Shown one piece after another: positions 1-4,911 of a stretch of 7,045 bases of DNA (position 1 is the stretch's first letter; every line of letters begins with the position of its first letter). The stretch is from JBKJZO01 sp046715235 (GTDB lineage: Bacteria; Actinomycetota; Actinomycetes; BP-191). Location of the stretch: contig JBKJZO010000136.1 of NCBI GenBank assembly GCA_046715235.1, positions 1 to 7,045 of the forward strand, in the 5' to 3' direction. Made by a program: the position numbers and the translations under genes. Under the pieces are notes generated by a model. It saw only the letters and a list, made by a program, of their open reading frames with translations, did not search any database and was not told the DNA's origin.

Positions 1-144
1 GGGCGCTCACAGCGGTAAACCCCGGCTGTACGCCAAGTCCTGCGCCAAAACCGCCGCAAACCCCGGCCTGTGGGGCCGTGTATCGCGGCCGAGAGCGGCA
101 ACCAGGTCAGCAGTACGACTGCGCGCGCCCGCAGCAGCGCAGGT
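1..144. other. Stretch without a recognised gene; short imperfect direct repeat
   Basis: No convincing coding region on either strand and no tRNA cloverleaf. In M. tuberculosis the had locus is followed by tRNA-Trp and secE, and neither is visible here. The motif aaaccccggctgt at 17-29 recurs as aaaccccggcctgt at 58-71, each preceded by a GCGG/GCCGC-like run. A small hairpin can form at 64-78 (stem CGGCC/GGCCG, loop of five), placed where a terminator for the minus-strand lipoprotein gene might lie, but it has no T tract. Confidence 0.4.
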
Positions 145-558
145 CTACTTACACCCGACCATGCGCACTGCCCGAGGCAGCCGTTGCGCGGTGGTACTGC
201 TGCCACGGACGAGGAAGACGGCCGACCTGTCCCGGGCGAGGTACAGACGCCTCTCGCCCGACCGGTAGCCGGTGTCTTTGACATCGACGGGCAGCGGCAC
301 TTTGGCGGCGTACTCCCCGACCAGGTCAGCTTCAACCTCGTTCCTGGGGTCCCCGATGTACTGGTCATCACCGATATAGATGAACGTGGCATGTGTCCAG
401 TCGCAGTGACCTGGGCCCTTGTGGATAGCGGCCAACTCGTCCGGGACCCGCTTACCCTGCGCGTCCGTGATTGGTTCGAGCCCGCGGCTGCAGCCCGCCG
501 CGGCGACGAACGCGGCGACGACAACACAGCTAAACCAGCTGTACGACCGCGCGCGCAC
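145..558 (-). CDS. Small secreted lipoprotein of unknown function
   Basis: 137-residue protein starting at GTG (556-558). Seen: a basic N-terminus (R2, R4), a hydrophobic stretch at about residues 8-21 and a lipobox ending A-A-G-C23, so after signal peptidase II processing C23 would carry the lipid anchor on the outer face of the membrane. The mature part has a GHCDW motif (C52, W54), an IGDPR segment near 68-72 and a penultimate Cys (C136). The His-Cys-x-Trp motif and C-terminal Gly-Cys resemble a group of short uncharacterised actinobacterial lipoproteins; C52 and C136 could form a disulfide, which is inference. The first 29 bases overlap the end of hadB in another frame, suggesting translational coupling. 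No good Shine-Dalgarno precedes the GTG. Function unknown. Confidence 0.75.
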   Translation of the reverse strand: MRARSYSWFSCVVVAAFVAAAGCSRGLEPITDAQGKRVPDELAAIHKGPGHCDWTHATFIYIGDDQYIGDPRNEVEADLVGEYAAKVPLPVDVKDTGYRSGERRLYLARDRSAVFLVRGSSTTAQRLPRAVRMVGCK

Positions 559-958
559 CTGTCAACACCGACCCATCTGGAGTCGAGGCTTCGATGAAGA
601 CGCCGACGCGGCGGCCGTCGAGCTTGTTGTCGACGCGCGCCTTGACGGTCAGCGTCGCGCCCGTGTCGTCGTCAGGCACTACGACCGGACGAGCGAACCG
701 TACGCGGTACTCGAGCACCGCGCCGGGGTCGCCGCACCAGTCGGTCACCAGCCGGGCGGCTGCGGCCATGGTGAACATGCCGTGGGCAATGACTCCGGGG
801 AGCCCGACCGATTTCGCGATCCGGTCGTTCCAGTGGATGACGTTGAAGTCGCCGGATGCGCCGCAGTACTTCACCAGGTCGCGCCGGGTGACGGTGAACT
901 CCCGGGGCCCGAGTTCCGCGCCCTCGTCGACGTCGTCCCATTTCAGCAAGGCAGCCAT
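530..958 (-). CDS. hadB: MaoC/HadB-like (3R)-hydroxyacyl-thioester dehydratase, catalytic subunit
   Basis: 142 residues, the same length as mycobacterial HadB. It is a single hot-dog fold protein of the MaoC family that dehydrates (3R)-hydroxyacyl thioesters in fatty-acid elongation, acting with HadA. Seen: the hydratase-2 motif at about residues 31-61 (YCGASGDFNVIHWND, then LPGVIAHGM), with the catalytic pair expected at D37 and H42, matching D36/H41 of mycobacterial HadB. ATG start (956-958), with GAGGG about seven bases upstream inside the end of hadA. Only three bases separate it from the hadA stop, so the two are surely co-translated. Whether the substrate is a mycolate precursor or an ordinary fatty acid cannot be told, because such pairs also occur in actinobacteria without mycolates. 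No hadC follows. Confidence 0.9.
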   Translation of the reverse strand: MAALLKWDDVDEGAELGPREFTVTRRDLVKYCGASGDFNVIHWNDRIAKSVGLPGVIAHGMFTMAAAARLVTDWCGDPGAVLEYRVRFARPVVVPDDDTGATLTVKARVDNKLDGRRVGVFIEASTPDGSVLTGARAVVQLV

Positions 959-961
959 TGA

Positions 962-1417
962 TCAGCCCTCGCTCGCCGCGCCGCGGGCAACCAGCGTCGT
1001 GACCACGCGGCACACGGGCTCGCCATCGACGGTCGCGATCTCCACCGACCAGGTGAAGAAGTCGTTGCCCGCGCGCGAGCGGAGCTCTTCGATCACCGGA
1101 GTGCCCACGAGTACATCGCCCGCCCGGATCGGCCGGTGGTGCACGAACTGCTGCTCGCCGTGCACCACCCGCGAGTAGTCCAGGCCGAGCTCGGGGTCGG
1201 CGATGATCTCTTGGCCCATGCGCAACGTCAGGACGATCGCGAACGTCGGGGGGGCCACCTGGTCGGCGTGGCCGAGAGCCTGCGCGTCATCGCGTGAGTG
1301 GTACGCCGGATTGGTGTCGCCGATCGCGGTGGCGAACTCGCGAATCTTCTCGCGCGACACCTCATAGGGCTCGCTGCGCGGGTACTCGCGGCCGACGTAC
1401 TCAAGGTTGATCGCCAT
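962..1417 (-). CDS. hadA: HadA-like dehydratase partner subunit (MaoC-like N-terminal domain)
   Basis: 151 residues, ATG start at 1415-1417. Similar to the HadA/UPF0336 family, a hot-dog fold subunit that in M. tuberculosis binds the acyl chain and stabilises HadB but lacks the catalytic Asp/His pair. Seen: residues about 27-62 with FATAIGDTNPAYHSRDDA and VAPPTFAIVL, a central HGEQQFVHHRPIRAGD block (about 86-101), and a C-terminal strand with GEPVCRVVTTLVAR. The HGEQ-F-HHRP stretch is typical of the family. The start has no clear Shine-Dalgarno but fits the family N-terminus (MAINLEYVGREY). It sits three bases before hadB and 48 bases after the DUF3291 gene, all in one direction, consistent with an operon headed by rpmG. 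Confidence 0.9.
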   Translation of the reverse strand: MAINLEYVGREYPRSEPYEVSREKIREFATAIGDTNPAYHSRDDAQALGHADQVAPPTFAIVLTLRMGQEIIADPELGLDYSRVVHGEQQFVHHRPIRAGDVLVGTPVIEELRSRAGNDFFTWSVEIATVDGEPVCRVVTTLVARGAASEG

Positions 1418-1465
1418 TCGCCGGAGGCTAGCGTGCGGGCGGATCGTGCGTCGACAACCGCGGCG

Positions 1466-1972
1466 TCAGCCCGCTGGGCAGACCTCGTCGATTCTCTGCA
1501 CGGGCGACCCGCCGGGCGCCGGGAAGGGCTTGGCGAAGGTAAAGGCCACCGGCGTCGAGCCGTGCTCGCGCAGGTGAGCGACGCGGTACTCGGCGTCGGC
1601 AACGGTCGGGATCGTGCCGGCGGGGATCCACCACGCCGCGGTGTAGGCAACCGTCATGCGTTCGAACCACTCACGACGACGGCGCATCACCGCGAGGTGC
1701 GCTGGGCTGAAGACGAAGTCGCGCAAAGAGTCGAGCGACTCCCAGACGGACATGTTGACGATGACCCCTGCAGGCGAGGGCTCTGCCTCGAAGCCCTTGA
1801 CGGACGTCGCGTTGGAGTCGCCCTCGCCGACGAGACGCCAGACGAAACCGGGGGCCGTGTCAGCGAGTGCGTTGACCGGGTCGAGCTCGGCCATGAAACC
1901 GGCGAGCGCCGGCGAGTCGATACGCGCGAGCAGCCTCGCGATGTTGACCTGGGCGAGGTGGTAGGCCGGCAC
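1466..1972 (-). CDS. DUF3291 domain protein
   Basis: 168 residues from a GTG at 1970-1972 to a TGA at 1466. The frame stays open upstream through rpmG and tRNA-Met, but similarity to the family begins at PAYHLAQVNIAR right after this GTG, so the extension is an artefact. Seen: family-like blocks DPVNALADTAPGFVWRL (about residues 30-46), VIVNMSVWESLDSLRDFVF, the HLAVMRRRREWFER helix, and WWIPAGTIPTVADAEYRV followed by AFTFAKPFPAPG near the end. DUF3291 proteins are related to small ferredoxin-like alpha/beta barrel domains (antibiotic-biosynthesis-monooxygenase type); their function is not established. It starts 11 bases after the rpmG stop and lies upstream of hadA, so it is likely co-transcribed with both. 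No strong Shine-Dalgarno. Confidence 0.85.
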   Translation of the reverse strand: MPAYHLAQVNIARLLARIDSPALAGFMAELDPVNALADTAPGFVWRLVGEGDSNATSVKGFEAEPSPAGVIVNMSVWESLDSLRDFVFSPAHLAVMRRRREWFERMTVAYTAAWWIPAGTIPTVADAEYRVAHLREHGSTPVAFTFAKPFPAPGGSPVQRIDEVCPAG

Positions 1973-1983
1973 GAGCGGCAGCT

Positions 1984-2148
1984 CTAGCGGGTCTCGCGAT
2001 GCACCGTGTGGGTCTTGCAGTTGGGGCAGAACTTCTTCAAGTCGAGCCGGTCGGGGTCGTTGCGCCGGTTCTTCTTGGTGATGTAGTTGCGGTGCTTGCA
2101 CTCCGTACAGGCCATCGTGATCTTCGGGCGGACGTCGGTCGCGGCCAC
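1984..2148 (-). CDS. rpmG: 50S ribosomal protein L33, zinc-binding form
   Basis: 54 residues, GTG start at 2146-2148, TAG stop at 1984-1986. The protein begins AATDVRPKITMACTECK and ends THTVHRETR, clear L33 sequence. Two CxxC pairs (C14/C17 and C41/C44) make the zinc ribbon of the so-called C+ form; in actinobacteria the zinc-free paralogue replaces it in zinc starvation through Zur, while this type is used when zinc is sufficient. L33 binds 23S rRNA near the E site. Two Met codons lie near the N-terminus (GTG at 2148 and ATG at residue 12); the GTG gives the usual L33 N-terminus. It follows tRNA-Met, as in mycobacteria, and heads the DUF3291-hadA-hadB run. Confidence 0.95.
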   Translation of the reverse strand: MAATDVRPKITMACTECKHRNYITKKNRRNDPDRLDLKKFCPNCKTHTVHRETR

Positions 2149-2218
2149 TGCAGGAGCCCTTCAGGAGCGATGCGCACACACGTCGGCGCCGCATGGATAG
2201 GTCGGGGTGAGGCTTACG

Positions 2219-2248
2219 AGGGTAACGGACGGCGCCGCCGCCTGTCGA
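2219..2248 (-). promoter_or_regulatory. Putative sigma-70-type promoter for rpmG-DUF3291-hadAB
   Basis: On the minus strand TCGACA (2243-2248) is followed after 18 bases by TACCCT (2219-2224), which fits the TTGACA/TAnnnT pattern of actinobacterial housekeeping promoters. Transcription would start near 2212, about 64 bases before the rpmG GTG. It lies in the 118-base gap between tRNA-Met and rpmG, where a promoter is plausible. Read-through from the tRNAs is the alternative. Confidence 0.4.
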
Positions 2249-2266
2249 AGGCGCTGGTGCCGGTCG

Positions 2267-2340
2267 TAGCGGTGACCGGATTTGAACCGGTGACACAGCG
2301 ATTATGAGCCGCTTGCTCTGCCAGGCTGAGCTACACCGCC
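2267..2340 (-). tRNA. tRNA-Met (CAT), elongator type
   Basis: Minus-strand cloverleaf of 74 nt. Acceptor GGCGGTG pairs with CACCGCT (terminal G1-U72) with discriminator A73; D-arm GCTC/GAGC; anticodon stem AGCGG/TCGCT around loop CTCATAA (anticodon CAT); T-arm CCGG-TTCAAAT-CCGG. The sequence after A73 is CGA, so CCA is added after transcription. The 5' end GGCGG with normal pairing and the lack of the initiator GGG/CCC anticodon-stem pairs argue for the elongator rather than the initiator tRNA. It lies 26 bases after tRNA-Thr and is followed by rpmG, the same order as in mycobacteria. Confidence 0.93.
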
Positions 2341-2366
2341 TCGGCGCCCGCTTCCCGGCGCCGCCG

Positions 2367-2439
2367 CGCCCCCGTTCGGGATCGAACCGTAGACCTTCTC
2401 CTTACCATGGAGACGCTCTGCCGACTGAGCTAAGGGGGC
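2367..2439 (-). tRNA. tRNA-Thr (GGT), with mismatches in the 3' half
   Basis: Minus-strand cloverleaf of 73 nt starting GCCCCCTTAGCTCAGTCGG. The anticodon stem TCTCC/GGAGA encloses ATGGTAA, giving anticodon GGT (Thr). The 3' half is unusual: T-stem TACGG faces CCGAA, leaving an A-A mismatch at pair 50-64, and acceptor GCCCCCT faces CGGGGGC, leaving a U-C mismatch at pair 7-66. The discriminator would be G73, not the A or U usual for tRNA-Thr. Everything else, including the T-loop TTCGATC, is normal. It is either a functional tRNA with weakened stems, a decaying copy, or carries base-call errors. CCA is not encoded. Confidence 0.85.
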
Positions 2440-2450
2440 GAACCGCAGCG

Positions 2451-2481
2451 AGGGTACCCGATGCGTCGTGGACCAGGCGAA
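2451..2481 (-). promoter_or_regulatory. Putative promoter of the tRNA-Thr/tRNA-Met unit
   Basis: The minus strand carries TACCCT at 2451-2456, the same hexamer as the putative -10 element ahead of rpmG. It is placed so that transcription would start about five bases before the tRNA-Thr 5' end. The -35 region is poor (TTCGCC at 2476-2481, spacing 19). It lies in the 51-base gap after the GGDEF gene. Confidence 0.3.
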
Positions 2482-2490
2482 CGGTCTTCG

Positions 2491-3066
2491 CTAGTCGACG
2501 CGGGCGCCGTTCTCCCGCTCGTTGACCATCGCCCTGTGTGCGCGGGCCAGGAGCAGCTCAGGCTGTTCGGTGCCGTCAGCACTGATGGCCACCCCGACGC
2601 AGCTCGACATGACGATCATGCGGTCGGACACCATCATCGGCGCGGCGACGGCATCATCGAGTCGCTCCGCGATCGCGGCGGCGTCCTCCCAGGTCGCCAG
2701 CGAGTCGCATACGACGACGAACTCGTCACCGCCGATGCGCCCAGCGACGTCGGTGTTGCGCAAGTTGGCTGTCAGCCGGTTCGCGACGCGCCGCAACATC
2801 TCGTCGCCGGCTGCCCGGCCGAGCTCGTCGTTGATGGCACCCAGCCCGTCGAGGCCGAATACCAGGATTGCCGCGGTGAGCTGAGCGCGCTCAGCACGGG
2901 CCAGCGCGCTGCGCAGCCGGTCGAGGACGAGCGTTGTCCGGGGAAGGCCCGTGAGTGAGTCGTGCAGCGCCTGCCAGGCAGACGTCTCGGCGTCCACGTG
3001 CGAAGTGAACGCCGGCGTACCCGGGGCCGTCACGTGTGACGGTGCGGCGTCGTAGCTTTCGGACAC
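2491..3066 (-). CDS. GGDEF-domain protein with altered active site
   Basis: 191 residues, GTG start at 3064-3066 preceded by GAGAGG at five bases. A single soluble GGDEF domain covers about residues 32-190, after a short N-terminal stretch with no sensor domain or membrane segment. GGDEF domains make cyclic di-GMP from two GTP. Seen: the opening HDSLTGLPRTTLVLDRL, GGDEF intact at 112-116, and a product-inhibition RxxD site (R103-D106) at the standard five-residue spacing. Against full activity: the usual DxDxFK metal/phosphate loop reads GLDGLG (71-76), so the first metal-binding Asp is Gly71 and the Lys is Gly76; N79, D80 and G87-D88 are kept. It may be a weak cyclase, a GTP or c-di-GMP sensor, or inactive. 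It lies upstream of tRNA-Thr in the same direction and diverges from yajQ across tRNA-Tyr. Confidence 0.88.
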   Translation of the reverse strand: MSESYDAAPSHVTAPGTPAFTSHVDAETSAWQALHDSLTGLPRTTLVLDRLRSALARAERAQLTAAILVFGLDGLGAINDELGRAAGDEMLRRVANRLTANLRNTDVAGRIGGDEFVVVCDSLATWEDAAAIAERLDDAVAAPMMVSDRMIVMSSCVGVAISADGTEQPELLLARAHRAMVNERENGARVD

Positions 3067-3216
3067 AGCTACCTCTCGTCGTCGGAGACCGTCGGAAACA
3101 GGGCCCCGTGCCCCGCTTGTTCCATCGGCGCGCCGGACTGGAACGTGAGGGGCTCTTACAACCGAAACGGCGCCCTCGATCGCATCTGCAACCTGGGCGC
3201 CGGGCCGGGACGTCAG

Positions 3217-3298
3217 TGGGAGGTGAAGGGTTCGAACCTTCGTAGGCTGAGCCGGCAGATTTACAGTCTGCTGCCTTTGGCCTCTCGGGCAACCTCCC
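3217..3298 (-). tRNA. tRNA-Tyr (GTA)
   Basis: 82-nt class II tRNA on the minus strand. Acceptor GGGAGGT pairs with ACCTCCC, discriminator A73; anticodon stem GCAGA/TCTGC around CTGTAAA gives anticodon GTA; a long variable arm with a GGC/GCC stem follows; T-arm GAAGG-TTCGAAC-CCTTC is perfectly paired. CCA is not encoded. It lies between the divergent GGDEF (minus) and yajQ (plus) genes, 150 bases upstream of GGDEF and in its direction, so read-through into GGDEF is possible. Confidence 0.95.
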
Positions 3299-3400
3299 GC
3301 GGCGCCCAGAAGCTCGTGACCACCGGACGCGAGGGGAAAGAATAACCGATACCGTCCCGTTCGCCGTACTGTTCAACGCGCCTGGAAAGGCCTACGCACC

Positions 3401-3892
3401 GTGGCAGACCCCTCGTTCGACGTCGTGAGCAAGGTCGACCACCAAGAGGTCGACAACGCACTCAACAACGCCGCCAAGGAGGTGGCGCAGCGCTACGACT
3501 TCAAGGGAGTCGGCGCGTCCATCGCCTGGTCCGGCGAGAAGGTCGAGATCAAGGCCGACACCGAGGAACGCGTCAACGCCGTGCTCGACGTGTTCAAGGA
3601 GAAGCTGATCAAACGGGACATCTCGCTCAAGGCTCTCGGGCACGGCAAGCCGCAGCCGGCTGGTGGGTCGTCGTACAAGCTGGTGTGCGACATCAAGCAG
3701 GGCGTCACCGACGACAAGGCCAAAGCCATCGTCAAGAAGATCAAGGCCGACGGCCCCAAGGGCGTGCAGGCCGCGATCCAGGGCGACCAGGTGCGCGTCT
3801 CGGGCAAGAAGCGCGACGACCTGCAAGCCGTCATCGCGCTGCTCAAGGAGAGCGACTTCGAGATCCCCCTGCAGTTCACGAACTACCGCTGA
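3401..3892 (+). CDS. yajQ: YajQ family nucleotide-binding protein (UPF0234)
   Basis: 163 residues, the usual length for the family. GTG start at 3401 with GAAAGG ten bases upstream; the N-terminus ADPSFDVVSKVDHQEVDNALNNA is diagnostic. Seen: RYDFKGVGASI (about 31-41), two ferredoxin-like repeats, a KRDISLKAL block, a VKKIKADGPKGVQAAIQGDQVRVSGKKRDDLQAVI stretch, and the characteristic C-terminus LQFTNYR. YajQ proteins are small cytoplasmic proteins that bind nucleotides or RNA; homologues in Xanthomonas, Pseudomonas and Stenotrophomonas bind cyclic di-GMP and influence transcription, which has not been shown for the actinobacterial branch as far as I know. It overlaps the next gene by one base, indicating coupled translation. 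The GGDEF gene lies on the other side of tRNA-Tyr. Confidence 0.94.
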   Translation: MADPSFDVVSKVDHQEVDNALNNAAKEVAQRYDFKGVGASIAWSGEKVEIKADTEERVNAVLDVFKEKLIKRDISLKALGHGKPQPAGGSSYKLVCDIKQGVTDDKAKAIVKKIKADGPKGVQAAIQGDQVRVSGKKRDDLQAVIALLKESDFEIPLQFTNYR

Positions 3893-4569
3893 TGATGGCG
3901 CCCACCCTCACGCTCCCGGAGGAGCTACTGCTCGTCGCGCTCGACGACGAGAAGGGCAGCGTGAACTCGAGGGCGTCGACGGCGCTCGTCTACGCGCTCG
4001 CGGGCGGTCAACTGTTGGAGCTCGGGCTTGCCGAGCGGATCTCGCTCGAGAGCAAGAACGTGGCTGTCTCGGACCTGGCGCCCCTTGGCGACGAGCTACT
4101 CGATGGTGCCCTCGCGCGGATCGCCGCTGAGCGCAAGCCTCGCACCACCAAGTGGTGGGTGAACAAGCTGAGCCGAAAGCTCACCCGCGCGTACGTCGAC
4201 CGCCTGGTCGAACTCGGGCTCGTGGCCGTCGAGAGGCGCAAGCTGCTCGGAATTGTCCCGGTGACCCGCCACCCGCAGACCACCCCCGGCGCCGAGCAGG
4301 AGATACGGGCGCGGCTGCGGGCCGCGATTGTCGACGGCGTCGAACCTGACGAACGCACTGCGGCGCTGGTGGCACTCGTCTCGGCATGCAGCCTCGAACG
4401 CGTCGTGCTCCCCGACAAGACCGAGCGCAAGCAAGCCAAGGCGCGCATCAAGGAGATCACCGAAGGTCAGGCGGTCAGCAAGGCGGTGTCCGCGATCGTC
4501 AAGGAGATCGAGGCGGCGGTCCTGATCGCTGTCGTCGCGGCTTCGGCCGGGGGCGCCGCGTCGTCCTAG
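3892..4569 (+). CDS. GPP34 (GOLPH3-like) family protein
   Basis: 225 residues. The start is ATG at 3892 (TGATG overlap with the yajQ stop) or the adjacent ATG at 3895; the frame is open further upstream inside yajQ, but that part is not GPP34-like. Seen: TLPEELLLVALDDEKG (about 6-21), typical of the GPP34 N-terminus; ALVYALAGGQLLELGLAERI; a TKWWVNKLSRKLTRAYVDRLVELGLVAVERRKLLG block (about 85-119); a conserved helix with ERTAALVALVSACSLERVVLP; and an Ala/Val-rich helix at the end. GOLPH3, the eukaryotic relative, binds phosphatidylinositol-4-phosphate at Golgi membranes. Bacterial members are common in actinobacteria and have no settled role; membrane association is inference. Translation is probably coupled to yajQ. 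The 3' end is directly followed by the htpX remnant. Confidence 0.9.
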   Translation: MMAPTLTLPEELLLVALDDEKGSVNSRASTALVYALAGGQLLELGLAERISLESKNVAVSDLAPLGDELLDGALARIAAERKPRTTKWWVNKLSRKLTRAYVDRLVELGLVAVERRKLLGIVPVTRHPQTTPGAEQEIRARLRAAIVDGVEPDERTAALVALVSACSLERVVLPDKTERKQAKARIKEITEGQAVSKAVSAIVKEIEAAVLIAVVAASAGGAASS

Positions 4570-4572
4570 CGG

Positions 4573-4615
4573 TCAGATGTACGACGGGCCGCCGGCCATC
4601 GCCTCGAGCCGCGCG
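4573..4615 (-). pseudogene. Orphan copy of the htpX 3' end (direct repeat, left)
   Basis: These 43 bases match 6892-6934, the end of the intact htpX reading frame, at 40 of 43 positions, with 24 consecutive identities at 4585-4608. On the minus strand it reads ARLEAMAGGPSYI-stop; the real HtpX ends ARLEAMAGGPTYT-stop. Similarity ends abruptly beyond 4615, so nothing of the gene body remains. The frame stays open to 4776 but its upstream part has no HtpX-like residues. It starts four bases after the GPP34 stop, the place where a convergent htpX would be expected to end. Confidence 0.85.
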
Positions 4616-4623
4616 CCGCCATT

Positions 4624-4641
4624 CCTGGCTGCCAATTGACC
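4624..4641 (+). repeat. Left arm of an 18-bp inverted repeat
   Basis: CCTGGCTGCCAATTGACC here matches the reverse complement of 6809-6826 at 17 of 18 positions (15 consecutive). It begins nine bases inside the left htpX repeat. Position and orientation suggest an element end, but the central CAATTG is itself palindromic, so part of the match is intrinsic. Confidence 0.65.
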
Positions 4642-4651
4642 TTTGACCGTA

Positions 4652-4685
4652 AGGGGCTGACGTGACCCCTCCTGGTTGATCCAGG
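4652..4685 (+). terminator. Two adjacent small hairpins, possible terminator
   Basis: AGGGG (4652-4656) pairs with CCCCT (4666-4670) across a 9-base loop, followed at once by CCTGG (4671-4675) and CCAGG (4681-4685) across TTGAT. Both stems are perfect but only five pairs long, and no T tract follows. They could end the yajQ-GPP34 transcript arriving from the left or the sigma-factor operon from the right. Confidence 0.25.
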
Positions 4686-4911
4686 TCGAGTGAGAGTCTT
4701 GCCGCCCACATGTTGCCGCGCTGCTTGAGCTCGCAGCGCTCACGCCCGCCGCGGCTGGCTGGCGCGCGTTTGCCACTGCCAGAAGTCGTCGCTCGCGCGT
4801 CGTCGGCGCTCGCGCTGGGCACCGGGCCCGGCTCGCTCCCTGCTATCGCGCGCGACCCGGTGAACGAGCCCTACATCGCGTTCGCCGGGTTCGCGCAGGT
4901 TAGGTAGCTGT

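Larger units (their letters stand above)
4616..4911. other. Gene-free stretch between the htpX remnant and the sigma-factor module
   Basis: About 300 bases without a supported gene. It holds the left inverted repeat and a pair of small hairpins. In the plus frame at about 4776-4907 the codons look coding-like (G/C-rich third positions, ending DPVNEPYIAFAGFAQVR before TAG). That may be the last part of a gene whose beginning has been lost, but I recognise no family. The only ATG in this frame (4710) is followed by low-quality Arg/Pro/Ser-rich sequence. Confidence 0.4.

Noticed and set aside
1973..2296. Upstream extension of the DUF3291 reading frame to 276 residues
   Set aside because: The extension reads through rpmG and tRNA-Met in another frame; tRNA T-arm sequence gives the artefact SPVQIRSPL. 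Family similarity starts at the GTG at 1972.
3169..3201. GGCGCCC/GGGCGCC inverted repeat between GGDEF and tRNA-Tyr
   Set aside because: A 7-bp GC-rich stem with a 19-base loop and no T tract is easily found by chance in such DNA.
2891..3376. Open minus frame of 161 codons
   Set aside because: It runs antisense-free through tRNA-Tyr and the start of the GGDEF gene; the GSNPSPP stretch is translated tRNA, and composition is Arg/Pro/Ser-rich.
3685..3891. Upstream extension of the GPP34 frame inside yajQ
   Set aside because: Arg/Gly/Gln-rich shadow of yajQ; GPP34 similarity begins at the ATG overlapping the yajQ stop.
4573..4776. 67-codon minus frame ending in the HtpX-like tail, considered as a gene
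   Set aside because: Only the last 14 codons resemble anything known; the rest is low-complexity and lies in an intergenic region.
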